DNA of 64,000 nt, from positions 14,699 to 78,698 of the forward strand of contig JAYTJE010000028.1 of NCBI GenBank assembly GCA_043731355.1. Direction: 5' to 3'. The position numbers were made by a program, and so were the translations under genes. The stretch comes from GWC2-56-14 sp043731355 (GTDB lineage: Bacteria; Nitrospirota; UBA9217). Position 1 is the first letter of the stretch, and each line of letters opens with the position of its first letter. Below are positions 26,521-34,006 of this stretch, piece after piece. The notes under the pieces were generated by a model, which was not told the origin of the DNA, did not search any database, and saw only the letters and a program-made list of their open reading frames with translations.

Positions 26521-27252
26521 ATGATGAAAACCGCATTCAAGAATAGTCTCGTGGCGTTGACGGCCTGCTCGGTCATCATTGGTTACGCGGTGGTTTCGTA
26601 CCGGCGAAACAGCCTCTACCAGACGCCGGTCAGGCTTTGGGTGGCAACGGCGGCGGCCTCACCGCATAAACAGCGGCCCCACCTGAACCTCGGTCAGGCG
26701 CTCGAGGTAGCCGGGTTTCATGAACAGGCCATGCAGGAGTTCCGAACGGTCCTCTCGATCCCCAGTGATAACAGCATTGAAATGCAGAACGTATACAGGG
26801 AGATGGGCAATATTTATTTGGCGGCAGGACGCTATGGCGAGGCGTCTGCGGCGTATCGGATCGGTTTGCGCTACTCGCCGTCCAGCCCGACAATCCTGCA
26901 TAACCTTGCAATCGTCCTGCTGAAACAGAAACGATTGGATGAAGCGGCTACACAGGCCGAAGCGGCACTTGCTGCCGACCCTTCGATGCCGGACGCCCTG
27001 AATACACTGGGCCAGATTTATGTATCTCAAGGCGCAATTGACAAGGGGATTGCCTGTTTGAAAGCAGCTATCGAGCAAGCGCCGGAATATGCCTCGCCCT
27101 ATATGAACCTGGCACTTGCGTTTGAACGGAAAGGTGACTACGAAATAGCCTACCGGCATGCGAGGGCCTACGCAATGGCTGTTACGAGCCCTGACGGCCG
27201 CAAGAGGGCTGAAGTGCTCCTTGATCGGTTGCAAAACAAAATGCAGAAATAA
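26521..27252 (+). CDS. Membrane-anchored TPR protein, TMTC-tail type
   Basis: 243 residues: one N-terminal membrane helix (about 9-27), then YRRNSLYQTPVRLWVATAAA-SPHKQRPHLNLG, then five or so TPR units (such as QNVYREMGNIYLAAGRYGEA and PDALNTLGQIYVSQGAIDKG). The SYRRN-LW-SP junction is the same as in the gene at 24282 and in full TMTC proteins. It lies eight bases before the next TPR gene, so the two form an operon. Function unknown; protein scaffolding is likely. Confidence 0.8.
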   Translation: MMKTAFKNSLVALTACSVIIGYAVVSYRRNSLYQTPVRLWVATAAASPHKQRPHLNLGQALEVAGFHEQAMQEFRTVLSIPSDNSIEMQNVYREMGNIYLAAGRYGEASAAYRIGLRYSPSSPTILHNLAIVLLKQKRLDEAATQAEAALAADPSMPDALNTLGQIYVSQGAIDKGIACLKAAIEQAPEYASPYMNLALAFERKGDYEIAYRHARAYAMAVTSPDGRKRAEVLLDRLQNKMQK

Positions 27253-27260
27253 ACTTTCTG

Positions 27261-27944
27261 GTGGAGTTGTCTGATTTGTTAGGCCGATCATATGCGTTCC
27301 TCACGTTTTCCGCGTTACTTGTCCTGACCCTTACGGTTTCGACTGTGACGCGGAACCGCGTCTTCCGCGACAATGTCAGCCTCTGGGCGGATACTGCGGG
27401 AAAATCACCGGGGAAACAACGAACGCACCACAACTATGGCTGCGCCTTGTCCGGAGCGGACCAGTATGAGGCCGCGTTAGGTGAGTTCAGAAAAACGCTG
27501 GCCATGAAGCCTGACGGGAGCGTGCTGTTAGGATATCTCCTGACCGAGATGGGAATTTCTTATTACAAACTTGAACAGTTTGATAAGGCCATAAGCGCCT
27601 GGCAGGAGGCGCTGCGCCGGGAACCCAACAACGCTGAACTGCTTAACGATCTGGCCATGGGGTTCCTCAAGAAAAAAAACTATGGCGAGGCCCGTCATTA
27701 TGTAGAACGGGCGCTGACAAACGGTCCCTCGATGGCGGAAGCGTTTAATACGCTGGGGCAGGTCCAGCTTGCCCTGGGTGACACAGAGGCGGCAATCCGG
27801 TCCTTTCTCATTGCTCTGGAAAAAGAGCCCGAGGCGGCATCACGATACCGGGACGTTATTGAGGTATTTGAAAAAACAGGCCGCCATGCATTGGCTGCTG
27901 AGTATGCAGGCAGGGCAGCAAAGCTGGAGCAGGATGTCCGGTAG
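27261..27944 (+). CDS. Membrane-anchored TPR protein, TMTC-tail type
   Basis: 227 residues from a GTG start at 27261. The hydrophobic segment (about 10-28) is followed by VTRNRVFRDNVSLWADTAGK-SPGKQR and four TPRs, including AELLNDLAMGFLKKKNYGEA and MAEAFNTLGQVQLALGDTEA. It is a tandem relative of the preceding gene. No ribosome-binding site is obvious, so it may be coupled to the upstream stop. It is the last gene before cytochrome island A. Confidence 0.78.
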   Translation: MELSDLLGRSYAFLTFSALLVLTLTVSTVTRNRVFRDNVSLWADTAGKSPGKQRTHHNYGCALSGADQYEAALGEFRKTLAMKPDGSVLLGYLLTEMGISYYKLEQFDKAISAWQEALRREPNNAELLNDLAMGFLKKKNYGEARHYVERALTNGPSMAEAFNTLGQVQLALGDTEAAIRSFLIALEKEPEAASRYRDVIEVFEKTGRHALAAEYAGRAAKLEQDVR

Positions 27945-28000
27945 AAGCAGATAGAGGGAATGACATAAAATTTGACGGGTTATTTGTATCTGTGCAAATA

Positions 28001-28027
28001 TGAGCAAACGATGCGCGTTATCGCTCA
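28001..28027. promoter_or_regulatory. Putative activator site upstream of the first tetraheme cytochrome
   Basis: TGAGC-N17-GCTCA inverted repeat. Its reverse complement reads TGAGCGATAACGCGCAT, matching 16 of 17 bases of a site at 31671. The GCGTTATC core starts 78 bp upstream of the sigma-54 GG. This spacing suits an enhancer-binding protein. Confidence 0.7.
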
Positions 28028-28091
28028 TTGTAAATGCTCTTTATAAACAGTAGATACGTAATTATTATTGTTTATCAATTGTTTGTGGTAG

Positions 28092-28108
28092 TGGCACGGC
28101 TATTGCTT
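28092..28108 (+). promoter_or_regulatory. Sigma-54 promoter of the first tetraheme cytochrome
   Basis: TGGCACG-N4-TTGCTT, an exact match to the sigma-54 consensus, with GG (28093-94) and GC (28105-06) 10 bp apart. Transcription should start near 28118, giving a leader of about 208 nt. Confidence 0.88.
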
Positions 28109-28117
28109 ATAAGATGA

Positions 28118-28325
28118 ATGAAATATTGATGAATCAGGAAGGGAGGCAGCGCTGCCTGTGGCAGCAAAAATATCGTACGACCTGTTAATTCTGCATGGAG
28201 GTCGTAGCGATCTGCTTATTGTTATTTTTTAATAACGTCAGGCAGTAATAAGGTCGGGGGGATTAAAATTTTTGTAGAGTTGTTAAATTAAAAAACGTTG
28301 TAAACTAAACCAAGGAGGAAGCAAA
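28118..28325 (+). other. Structured 5' leader of cytochrome mRNA
   Basis: About 208 nt without an ORF. It contains GGCAG-CG-CTGCC (28145-28156), TACGACCT (28176-28183) paired with AGGTCGTA (28199-28206), and GTTATT-TTTT-AATAAC (28221-28236). AAGGAGGA lies just before the ATG. No GEMM/cyclic-dinucleotide riboswitch core was recognised. It may stabilise or regulate the transcript. Confidence 0.5.
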
Positions 28326-28982
28326 ATGAAGAGAATCATCGTAGTAACAGTAGCATTGGCATTTGTGCTCCTGAGCGCGGGCGCGGCACTTGCCGGCATC
28401 GCGAACAGCAAGCACGACATGAGGACCTACCTGATCGGACAGACGCTCGGATACGACGAAGTCTGCGTCTATTGCCACACGCCGCACAGCTCATCGATGC
28501 AAGCTCAGCTCTGGAACCACTCAGTTTTGACCACGCCTACTTACACAGTCTACGGATCTGCGACCATGAATGCCACGACAGGCCAGCCGGGAGCTGGATC
28601 GTTGATCTGCTTGGGCTGCCATGACGGCACCGTTGCTGTTGATGTCATGGTCAATACTCCGAACTACGGCGTCGCAGGAACGGATAATGGCGTTCTTACT
28701 GCTACTCTCAAAATCGATCCCACAAGAGGCGCATATTTGGGCCTCGACCTCGGGAACGATCACCCGGTCGGCTTTACCTATGATGCCACACTTGTAACCA
28801 ATGACGGCTCGCTTGTTGATGCGGTGACCGTGGGCGGCAGCACCTATGTACGCATTATCGGTGGCGTCGGTGGTAAGGTGGAGTGCGCAAGCTGCCACGA
28901 TGCTCACAATACTGTCACGATGCCTTTCCTGAGAAGCGCCAACGCGGGCTCGGCTCTCTGCCTGCGGTGCCATATCAAGTAA
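28326..28982 (+). CDS. Secreted tetraheme cytochrome c, OmcE-like
   Basis: A 218-residue exported cytochrome with a signal peptide (1-23, ALA). It has four CxxCH sites: CVYCH, CLGCH, CASCH and CLRCH. Non-motif histidines in SKHDM, CHTPH, NDHP and CHDAH are all kept in the paralogue at 45265; the one in WNHS is not. Four extra ligands for four hemes implies complete bis-His coordination. Motif order and size recall Geobacter OmcE, which polymerises into extracellular filaments. A sigma-54 promoter precedes it and a terminator follows, so it is highly and independently expressed. Filament formation is inference. Confidence 0.88.
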   Translation: MKRIIVVTVALAFVLLSAGAALAGIANSKHDMRTYLIGQTLGYDEVCVYCHTPHSSSMQAQLWNHSVLTTPTYTVYGSATMNATTGQPGAGSLICLGCHDGTVAVDVMVNTPNYGVAGTDNGVLTATLKIDPTRGAYLGLDLGNDHPVGFTYDATLVTNDGSLVDAVTVGGSTYVRIIGGVGGKVECASCHDAHNTVTMPFLRSANAGSALCLRCHIK

Positions 28983-29008
28983 GCTGAGGATACGAACATA
29001 GCAGGTTC

Positions 29009-29039
29009 AAGAGGGGAGGAGACTCCCCTCTTTTTTTTT
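29009..29039 (+). terminator. Intrinsic terminator after the tetraheme cytochrome
   Basis: AAGAGGGGAG and CTCCCCTCTT form a 10-bp stem with a GAGA loop, followed by an unbroken T run. It separates the cytochrome transcript from the NHL lipoprotein gene. Confidence 0.9.
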
Positions 29040-29081
29040 AAGTCTTGTCGGGTGTTTGGGTTGTTGCCGAACCAAAAAGGT

Positions 29082-29110
29082 TTGACTTTATAATGATGGC
29101 GTGATAACTT
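29082..29110 (+). promoter_or_regulatory. Possible sigma-70 promoter for the NHL-isomerase genes
   Basis: TTGACT (29082-29087) and TAACTT (29105-29110) with a 17-bp spacer, the only reasonable promoter between the terminator and the lipoprotein gene. The match is weak, and an inverted-repeat element intervenes. Confidence 0.35.
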
Positions 29111-29175
29111 ACCAAAACCTGCGTTGTAATAGTTATTAAATAATCACAAACCAGAGGGGCCGCTGAGATGCCGGT

Positions 29176-29295
29176 TGATGCGTTCGCAAAAAGTCATAAT
29201 CCACCAGACGCGGAGACACTGAGAAATGCTTTTTAAATTACGAAGTTTTTCACCGCGTTCTCAGTGGTTCGATTCGACTTGTTACGAATCCATCA
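29176..29295. mobile_element. Short inverted-repeat element (MITE-like), copy 1
   Basis: A 120-bp element with ends TGATGCGTTCGCAAAAAGTC on the left and the reverse complement of TGATGGATTCGTAACAAGTC on the right. Its interior is a different palindrome (CGCGGAGACACTGAG, then CTCAGTGG). The same termini bound the element at 31432. There is no coding capacity. Confidence 0.65.
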
Positions 29296-29314
29296 GATTT
29301 AAAGGGGAGTGGAA

Positions 29315-30391
29315 ATGCATAAACATAAACACGGTTTACTGATAATTCTGATACTGAGCTTGCTTTTTGGGTGCGCGACAAAAGCGCCGCAAAAACCGCT
29401 GCTCGCGTGGCCCTCATTGCCGGCTCCGCCGCGGATAGCCTATGTGGAGAGCTACCGCGGTTCGATAGATTTTTTCGTGCCCAGTTTCCTTGATGTTATC
29501 TTAGGCGCCAGCCAGTCAGTAAAAAACGACATTAACAAGCCTTTTGCCGCAGCCGCTTACGGCGACAAAATATATGTTTCCGACACAGGTTTTGGATACG
29601 TGGTCGTGATCGACACAAAAGCGCGGAAGGTGTCTTTCCTTGGGGCAAGCGGAAGGGCTGTTTTGAAAAAGCCCCTTGGTGTCGCCGCCGCCGCTGACGG
29701 AACGATCTATGTCTCCGACGGAAGCCTGAACAGTATTTACGCCTTTGACCGGAACGGCGAGCTTATGCTGGCATTTGGAAAGCCCGGTGAGTTTGCAAGG
29801 CCTGCGGGGCTTGCCGTCAACAGCGAGCTGGGACGGCTCTATGTGTGCGATGTCGCGGTAAATGCGGTTTTTGCCTACTCTCTCAAGGGGGAACGTCTCT
29901 TTGAGTTCAAAAAAGGAGCAGAGCCTGGAGAAGGCTACTTCAATTCTCCGACCCATATTGCCATTGACAGGAGAAATGGAAATGTCATCGTTGCTGATAC
30001 GAATAATTTCAGGGTGCAGGTTTTTGACAAGGATGGCGCATACCTGAGAAAATTCGGGCAATTGGGCGACAATCCCGGGGATTTCAGCAGGCCCAAAGGC
30101 ATCGCTGTCGACTCCGAAGGCCATGTCTACGTGGCCGACGCCGCTTTTAATAATTTTCAGATATTCGACGACACGGGAAAACTGCTGCTGTCTATAGGAA
30201 GCATGGGACAGGGCGCCGGACAATTTATGCTGCCCGGCGGCATGTATATTGATGAACAAGACCGGATCTATGTCGCTGATGCCCTCAACAGAAGGATCGA
30301 GGTTTTCCAGTATCTGAGCGAGGCTTGGAAGCAGTCTCATCCCGAGGAGTATAAAAAATACCTTCTACCGGAGGCGGCGGTTATTAAATGA
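29315..30391 (+). CDS. NHL-repeat lipoprotein
   Basis: A 358-residue lipoprotein: signal peptide with lipobox LLFGC and lipidation at C20, then a six-bladed NHL propeller. Blades recur as KPFAAAAYGDKIYVSDTGFG, RPAGLAVNSELGRLYVCD and RPKGIAVDSEGHVYVADAAF. The ATG at 29315 has GGGGAG five bases upstream. NHL propellers often bind proteins or carbohydrates and are commonly encoded next to outer-membrane cytochrome genes. Here it probably assembles or anchors the cytochrome system at the outer membrane (inference). Confidence 0.87.
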   Translation: MHKHKHGLLIILILSLLFGCATKAPQKPLLAWPSLPAPPRIAYVESYRGSIDFFVPSFLDVILGASQSVKNDINKPFAAAAYGDKIYVSDTGFGYVVVIDTKARKVSFLGASGRAVLKKPLGVAAAADGTIYVSDGSLNSIYAFDRNGELMLAFGKPGEFARPAGLAVNSELGRLYVCDVAVNAVFAYSLKGERLFEFKKGAEPGEGYFNSPTHIAIDRRNGNVIVADTNNFRVQVFDKDGAYLRKFGQLGDNPGDFSRPKGIAVDSEGHVYVADAAFNNFQIFDDTGKLLLSIGSMGQGAGQFMLPGGMYIDEQDRIYVADALNRRIEVFQYLSEAWKQSHPEEYKKYLLPEAAVIK

Positions 30392-30435
30392 TATCCCTTA
30401 GTCCTTGTTTGTGTCTGGTCTCAAATGGGGGGCGT

Positions 30436-31374
30436 ATGATTAAATTATTGCTGTCACTCGTTATCTTTTTTTATGCACTCCCGCTGCCTGCCGCTGAGCA
30501 TGTGGTTGCCAGGGTCAACGGGGTCGTCATTTCCGCATCAGAGCTTGACGCGGCCGTAAGCCGACAGATCGCTACAGCCACCTATCACGGGTCTGTTCCT
30601 GAGGAAAGGCGCCCTGAATTTCAGGAACAAGCCCTTCAGAAACTTATTCTCCGCGAACTGCAATATCAGGATGCCGTGTCCCAGGGAATAAAACCGGACA
30701 AAAAACTGACGAAAACGAGGATGGAGTCCATAAAAAACAAATTTAACTCTGGAAAAGAATATAAAAAAGCATTGTCCGATGCGGGGCTTACTGAAGACGA
30801 TATACGCGCGGGTGTGGAAAAGAACCTTGTTGTGGAAGAGGTGATCAATAAAACCGGTGTGGAACCGGCGCGCTGGAAGGACGCCGAACTGAAGACGTAC
30901 TATGACTCGAATAGAGATAAATTCAAGCAACCGGAAAGTGTTAAACTGAGGATCATCTCGGTCGCGGCTGAAAAAAAAGCAACGGAGGCGCTGGCCCTGA
31001 TAAAAGCGGGCGAGACGTTCGGAGCAATAGCGGGGAAAATGTCCGAAGACAATTACCGGACCACGGGAGGCGACCTCGGATATATTCACCGGGGCAGGAT
31101 TTATCCTGAGCTGGAGCGCGAAGCTTTTGCGATGAGACCCGGAGAAGTGAGCAATCCGGTACGCGCTGAGGGCATGTGGTTCATCATTAAAGTAGAAGAG
31201 AAAAAACCAGAGCAGCTGATCACCTTTGAGGAAACAAAGGACAAGCTCAGAAAAGAGTTAGAGGCAAAGCGCTCCGCTGAGTTGCTCGAAAAATGGAACC
31301 AGGAGCTCAGGGTAAAGGCAAAAATAGAAATTTTACTTGATGGTAACGAAAAGAATCCGCAAGTGTCACCCTGA
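30436..31374 (+). CDS. Parvulin-type peptidylprolyl isomerase, SurA-like
   Basis: 312 residues with a signal peptide (1-17). A SurA-like N-terminal helical chaperone part opens ARVNGVVISASELDAAV. A parvulin domain follows at about 155-250 (VKLRIISVA, ALIKAGETFGAIAGKMSED, GGDLGYIHRG). The ATG at 30436 was chosen over an in-frame start at 30388 because it begins the hydrophobic segment and follows GGGGGG. It is placed to fold the neighbouring beta-barrel or secreted cytochromes. Periplasmic isomerases are a regular part of filament-cytochrome loci. Confidence 0.9.
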   Translation: MIKLLLSLVIFFYALPLPAAEHVVARVNGVVISASELDAAVSRQIATATYHGSVPEERRPEFQEQALQKLILRELQYQDAVSQGIKPDKKLTKTRMESIKNKFNSGKEYKKALSDAGLTEDDIRAGVEKNLVVEEVINKTGVEPARWKDAELKTYYDSNRDKFKQPESVKLRIISVAAEKKATEALALIKAGETFGAIAGKMSEDNYRTTGGDLGYIHRGRIYPELEREAFAMRPGEVSNPVRAEGMWFIIKVEEKKPEQLITFEETKDKLRKELEAKRSAELLEKWNQELRVKAKIEILLDGNEKNPQVSP

Positions 31375-31390
31375 CAAAACTCTGGCAGTT

Positions 31391-31420
31391 ACCACGGAAA
31401 AGGCCACGGAGTATCACGGA
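31391..31420 (+). repeat. CACGGA repeat, copy inverted relative to 34787
   Basis: Begins ACCACGGAAAAGGCCACGGA. The reverse complement of 34787-34816 matches it at 27 of 30 positions. The pair brackets the inverted-repeat element, sigma-54 promoter, barrel gene and GT2 gene. Confidence 0.55.
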
Positions 31421-31431
31421 TACAAGTAAGA

Positions 31432-31575
31432 GATGAGTTCGTAAAAAGTCTTAAAAGCCGTCTTTGCGAGCGAAGCGAAGCAATCTCGTAGTTCGTATCT
31501 GCCTGATAAATCGAGATTGCCGCGTCGCTCCGCTCCTCGCAATGACGGCCTAAAAGACTTCTTACGAGACCATCA
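31432..31575. mobile_element. Short inverted-repeat element (MITE-like), copy 2
   Basis: About 144 bp with ends GATGAGTTCGTAAAAAGTC and the reverse complement of TGATGGTCTCGTAAGAAGTC. The interior has a second inverted repeat, GCGAGCGAAGCGAAGCAATC against GATTGCCGCGTCGCTCCGC, the kind of TTGCGAG palindrome common in these phyla. No ORF. It lies upstream of the barrel gene's sigma-54 promoter. Confidence 0.75.
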
Positions 31576-31670
31576 TCAATAATAATGGACACACATCAGT
31601 ACTCCCCTGCGGAAGTTTTCCCACCTTGATACCCCCCCGACTCAATGCTTCGTGCAGTAATACTCAATAG

Positions 31671-31694
31671 TGAGCGATTACGCGCATTGAGCGA
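31671..31694. promoter_or_regulatory. Putative activator site upstream of the barrel gene
   Basis: TGAGCGATTACGCGCAT followed by TTGAGCGA, with CTCA-ATAG-TGAG just before. It is the reverse-oriented match of the site at 28001. The GATTACGC core starts 82 bp upstream of the sigma-54 GG. Confidence 0.7.
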
Positions 31695-31756
31695 CATTTC
31701 TTCAATAAAAACAATAATAACTGTTTGAAATAATTGATTAATTAAGTTGTGGTTAT

Positions 31757-31773
31757 GGGCACGAAAATTGCTT
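31757..31773 (+). promoter_or_regulatory. Sigma-54 promoter of the outer-membrane barrel gene
   Basis: GGGCACG-N4-TTGCTT, with GG (31758-59) and GC (31770-71) 10 bp apart. Predicted start near 31783, about 25 nt before the GTG codon. Confidence 0.8.
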
Positions 31774-31806
31774 ACATATTAATTGCAGAAATACTATGCC
31801 TGATGT

Positions 31807-33747
31807 GTGAAAGCTATTCACTTGCGCAAAATTTTATATAAAATATTTTACTTATCAATACTTACCGTGCTTATATCCTGCCCAGGGCGCGCTGAGGCTT
31901 ATCGCGTTTCAGGCGTGGTTGCATTTACCTACAATGCCGATGAGCATCGTTCGGGGAATGTGCGCTCTTCTTCGCATTCATTCTCCCAGCAGTATAGCGC
32001 CAATTTGCAAAGCTTTTTCTGGGACCCGCGGTTTCTCCGGTATAATGCTGGTGTTACCTATAACATTACCTCAGTCTCATCGTCCTCATCGTCGGAAAAC
32101 ATTGGATTAAATTATGATCTTAATATGCGGTTTTTTCCCGGCATGATGGTATCCTGGGACCTTTACGACAGGCAGTCCACCAGCAAGATTTCGTCCGATA
32201 ACAATATCGCAGGTTATGATTTAAACACGAATTCATACGGTGGTTCTTTGCAGCTTAATCTCAGCCGCCGGGATGGTGGACGTAGAGGGAACAACAATAA
32301 TGTCAACAACAACAATAGCAACAATAACAACAACAGTTATAACTATAATAATAATAATAACAAAAGCGGAAGTCTGATCAATTTCCGCCTTCCTGATATT
32401 GGACTTTCCTACGGGCATGTTGAGTCTGATTCAGCGGGTGCGCTCAATCCGATCAATGAATCGCGCGACAACGTCGGCCTGACGCTGGCATACCGCATTA
32501 ATGCGAGGGCTGACCTGAATATGGGCCAGACCGATGAAACCTACAAAAACTTCATCACCGGCGGAAACTATGAAACGAAGTCCACGACGGTTGCATCGAA
32601 AATCCTTGTGTCCCCTGAGGCCGACCTGAATCTGAGCGGCAGCCTGACAGACCGGACAACCTCTGGCTTTGCCGGATTCGGCCGTAATGATACCGCATGG
32701 TATTCCACCGCGGCGCTTAATTTTAAAGAACGTGACGGAATACGGCACAGCTACACCTATAGCTACAACAAATCGCAGTCGGACTTTGCGGAAATGACGG
32801 GCCACAATGCCGCCGCCAATGTATCGTACCAGCTTAATCGCGACCTCTCCTTGCGTGGGGGCCTCCATTATACTCTTGCGGAGTATATTATCACGTCGCC
32901 AACGGCAACCGTTCCGCAGGAAAAACAGAGCATGGAGTCAGGCGGCGCGCAGACCGGGGTGGCTTACCGAAAGCTGTATACCCCCGAATTCCTCGGGCTC
33001 TTCGCAATGAATACGGATTATAACTTCAATACGGGCTTCGTGGATATTTCGTCAACCCAGATAGATAAGGCCGCGGGGAGCGGTTGGTATTATGAGAATG
33101 CCGCGGCCCTCGGGTTGACGAGCATAGGATGGAAAAAAGACAGCGTGGCGACGAGTTATAATGTTTCCAGCAGGAGAGACCACTCGCCTCTTACGAACAA
33201 CGTCCGGTCTCAGGGGCTCAGACTCGATGCTTCCACGGTCCGTATTCCTCAGACGACCTTTAGAGCGAATGCTTCCTATACCGTTACCGAGAGCAGCGCG
33301 AGCAATTATAGCGTCTTCTTGAATAACGCTCAGAATAATTCGAGCATCGGCAATCGGGCGCTTTTCTACGGTGTATCAGCAGTGTATACGGCCACGCCTT
33401 CCCTTACCTTTGATGCAGGCGCTTCGCAAGGACGTTCCTCGAATTCAACGCCGTCACTCTCCACTTTGCAGCCGAATGTGCAAGCGCCAATCGAGCAGGC
33501 GATGTATTTCGGGGCCCACTATGGAAAGGCCCTTACCCGGAACGTGATGTTCCGGGCCAATGCCCGTGATGAATACCGCAAATCCTTCCGTGCGAAAACG
33601 GAAACACGCGATATAGATGCGGGTCTTGACTATCGCATCAGGCAGGTCCTGATGAATTTTACCTACCGCTGGAACGAGAGATTGCCTGAAGCGGGCCTGA
33701 ATACGTACCAGCAGAGTTATATGGTGAAGCTGTCGAGGCCGTTTTAA
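31807..33747 (+). CDS. Outer-membrane beta-barrel protein (porin of a cytochrome conduit)
   Basis: 646 residues from a GTG start. A signal peptide ends near GRAEA. The body shows many alternating amphipathic strands with aromatic girdles, and the C-terminus SYMVKLSRPF ends in Phe as the BAM signal requires. This is the pattern of MtrB/OmbB-like barrels that hold multiheme cytochromes in the outer membrane. Residues about 160-190 are almost pure Asn, probably a surface loop. The sigma-54 promoter is shared in type with both tetraheme cytochromes. Assignment as a conduit is inference from context. Confidence 0.78.
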   Translation: MKAIHLRKILYKIFYLSILTVLISCPGRAEAYRVSGVVAFTYNADEHRSGNVRSSSHSFSQQYSANLQSFFWDPRFLRYNAGVTYNITSVSSSSSSENIGLNYDLNMRFFPGMMVSWDLYDRQSTSKISSDNNIAGYDLNTNSYGGSLQLNLSRRDGGRRGNNNNVNNNNSNNNNNSYNYNNNNNKSGSLINFRLPDIGLSYGHVESDSAGALNPINESRDNVGLTLAYRINARADLNMGQTDETYKNFITGGNYETKSTTVASKILVSPEADLNLSGSLTDRTTSGFAGFGRNDTAWYSTAALNFKERDGIRHSYTYSYNKSQSDFAEMTGHNAAANVSYQLNRDLSLRGGLHYTLAEYIITSPTATVPQEKQSMESGGAQTGVAYRKLYTPEFLGLFAMNTDYNFNTGFVDISSTQIDKAAGSGWYYENAAALGLTSIGWKKDSVATSYNVSSRRDHSPLTNNVRSQGLRLDASTVRIPQTTFRANASYTVTESSASNYSVFLNNAQNNSSIGNRALFYGVSAVYTATPSLTFDAGASQGRSSNSTPSLSTLQPNVQAPIEQAMYFGAHYGKALTRNVMFRANARDEYRKSFRAKTETRDIDAGLDYRIRQVLMNFTYRWNERLPEAGLNTYQQSYMVKLSRPF

Positions 33748-33880
33748 TAAAAGTTTATCATTTCTCCGTCAGCCTTCCGCATAAGGTCCCCCTGAGCAGT
33801 CAAGGTGTCCTCCGGTCAACGCACAGAAGCCGCAGAAAAGAGCATGAATGCGCTCACCAATCTCAACATGCAAGAAAATT

Positions 33881-33965
33881 TACCACGAAGAACACGAAGC
33901 GCGCGAAGTTAAAATAAATACTTTGATTTTGTCTTTTTCAATTTTTTCGTGATCTTCGTGGTGAA
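33881..33965. repeat. CACGAAGA word-palindrome downstream of the barrel gene
   Basis: ACCACGAAGAACACGAAG on the left pairs with TTCGTGATCTTCGTGGT on the right around an AT-rich centre. It lies in the 259-bp spacer before the GT2 gene. The rest of the spacer shows nothing recognisable. Confidence 0.6.
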
Positions 33966-34006
33966 AAGGCTTTTTGGTCCCGGCTTGTCCGGGTTAGGAT
34001 AAACAG

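Noticed and set aside
28118..28325. Cyclic-dinucleotide (GEMM) riboswitch before the cytochrome gene
   Set aside because: Such riboswitches are frequent before Geobacter cytochromes, but the conserved GEMM core and tetraloop-receptor sequences are not present. Only simple hairpins are seen.
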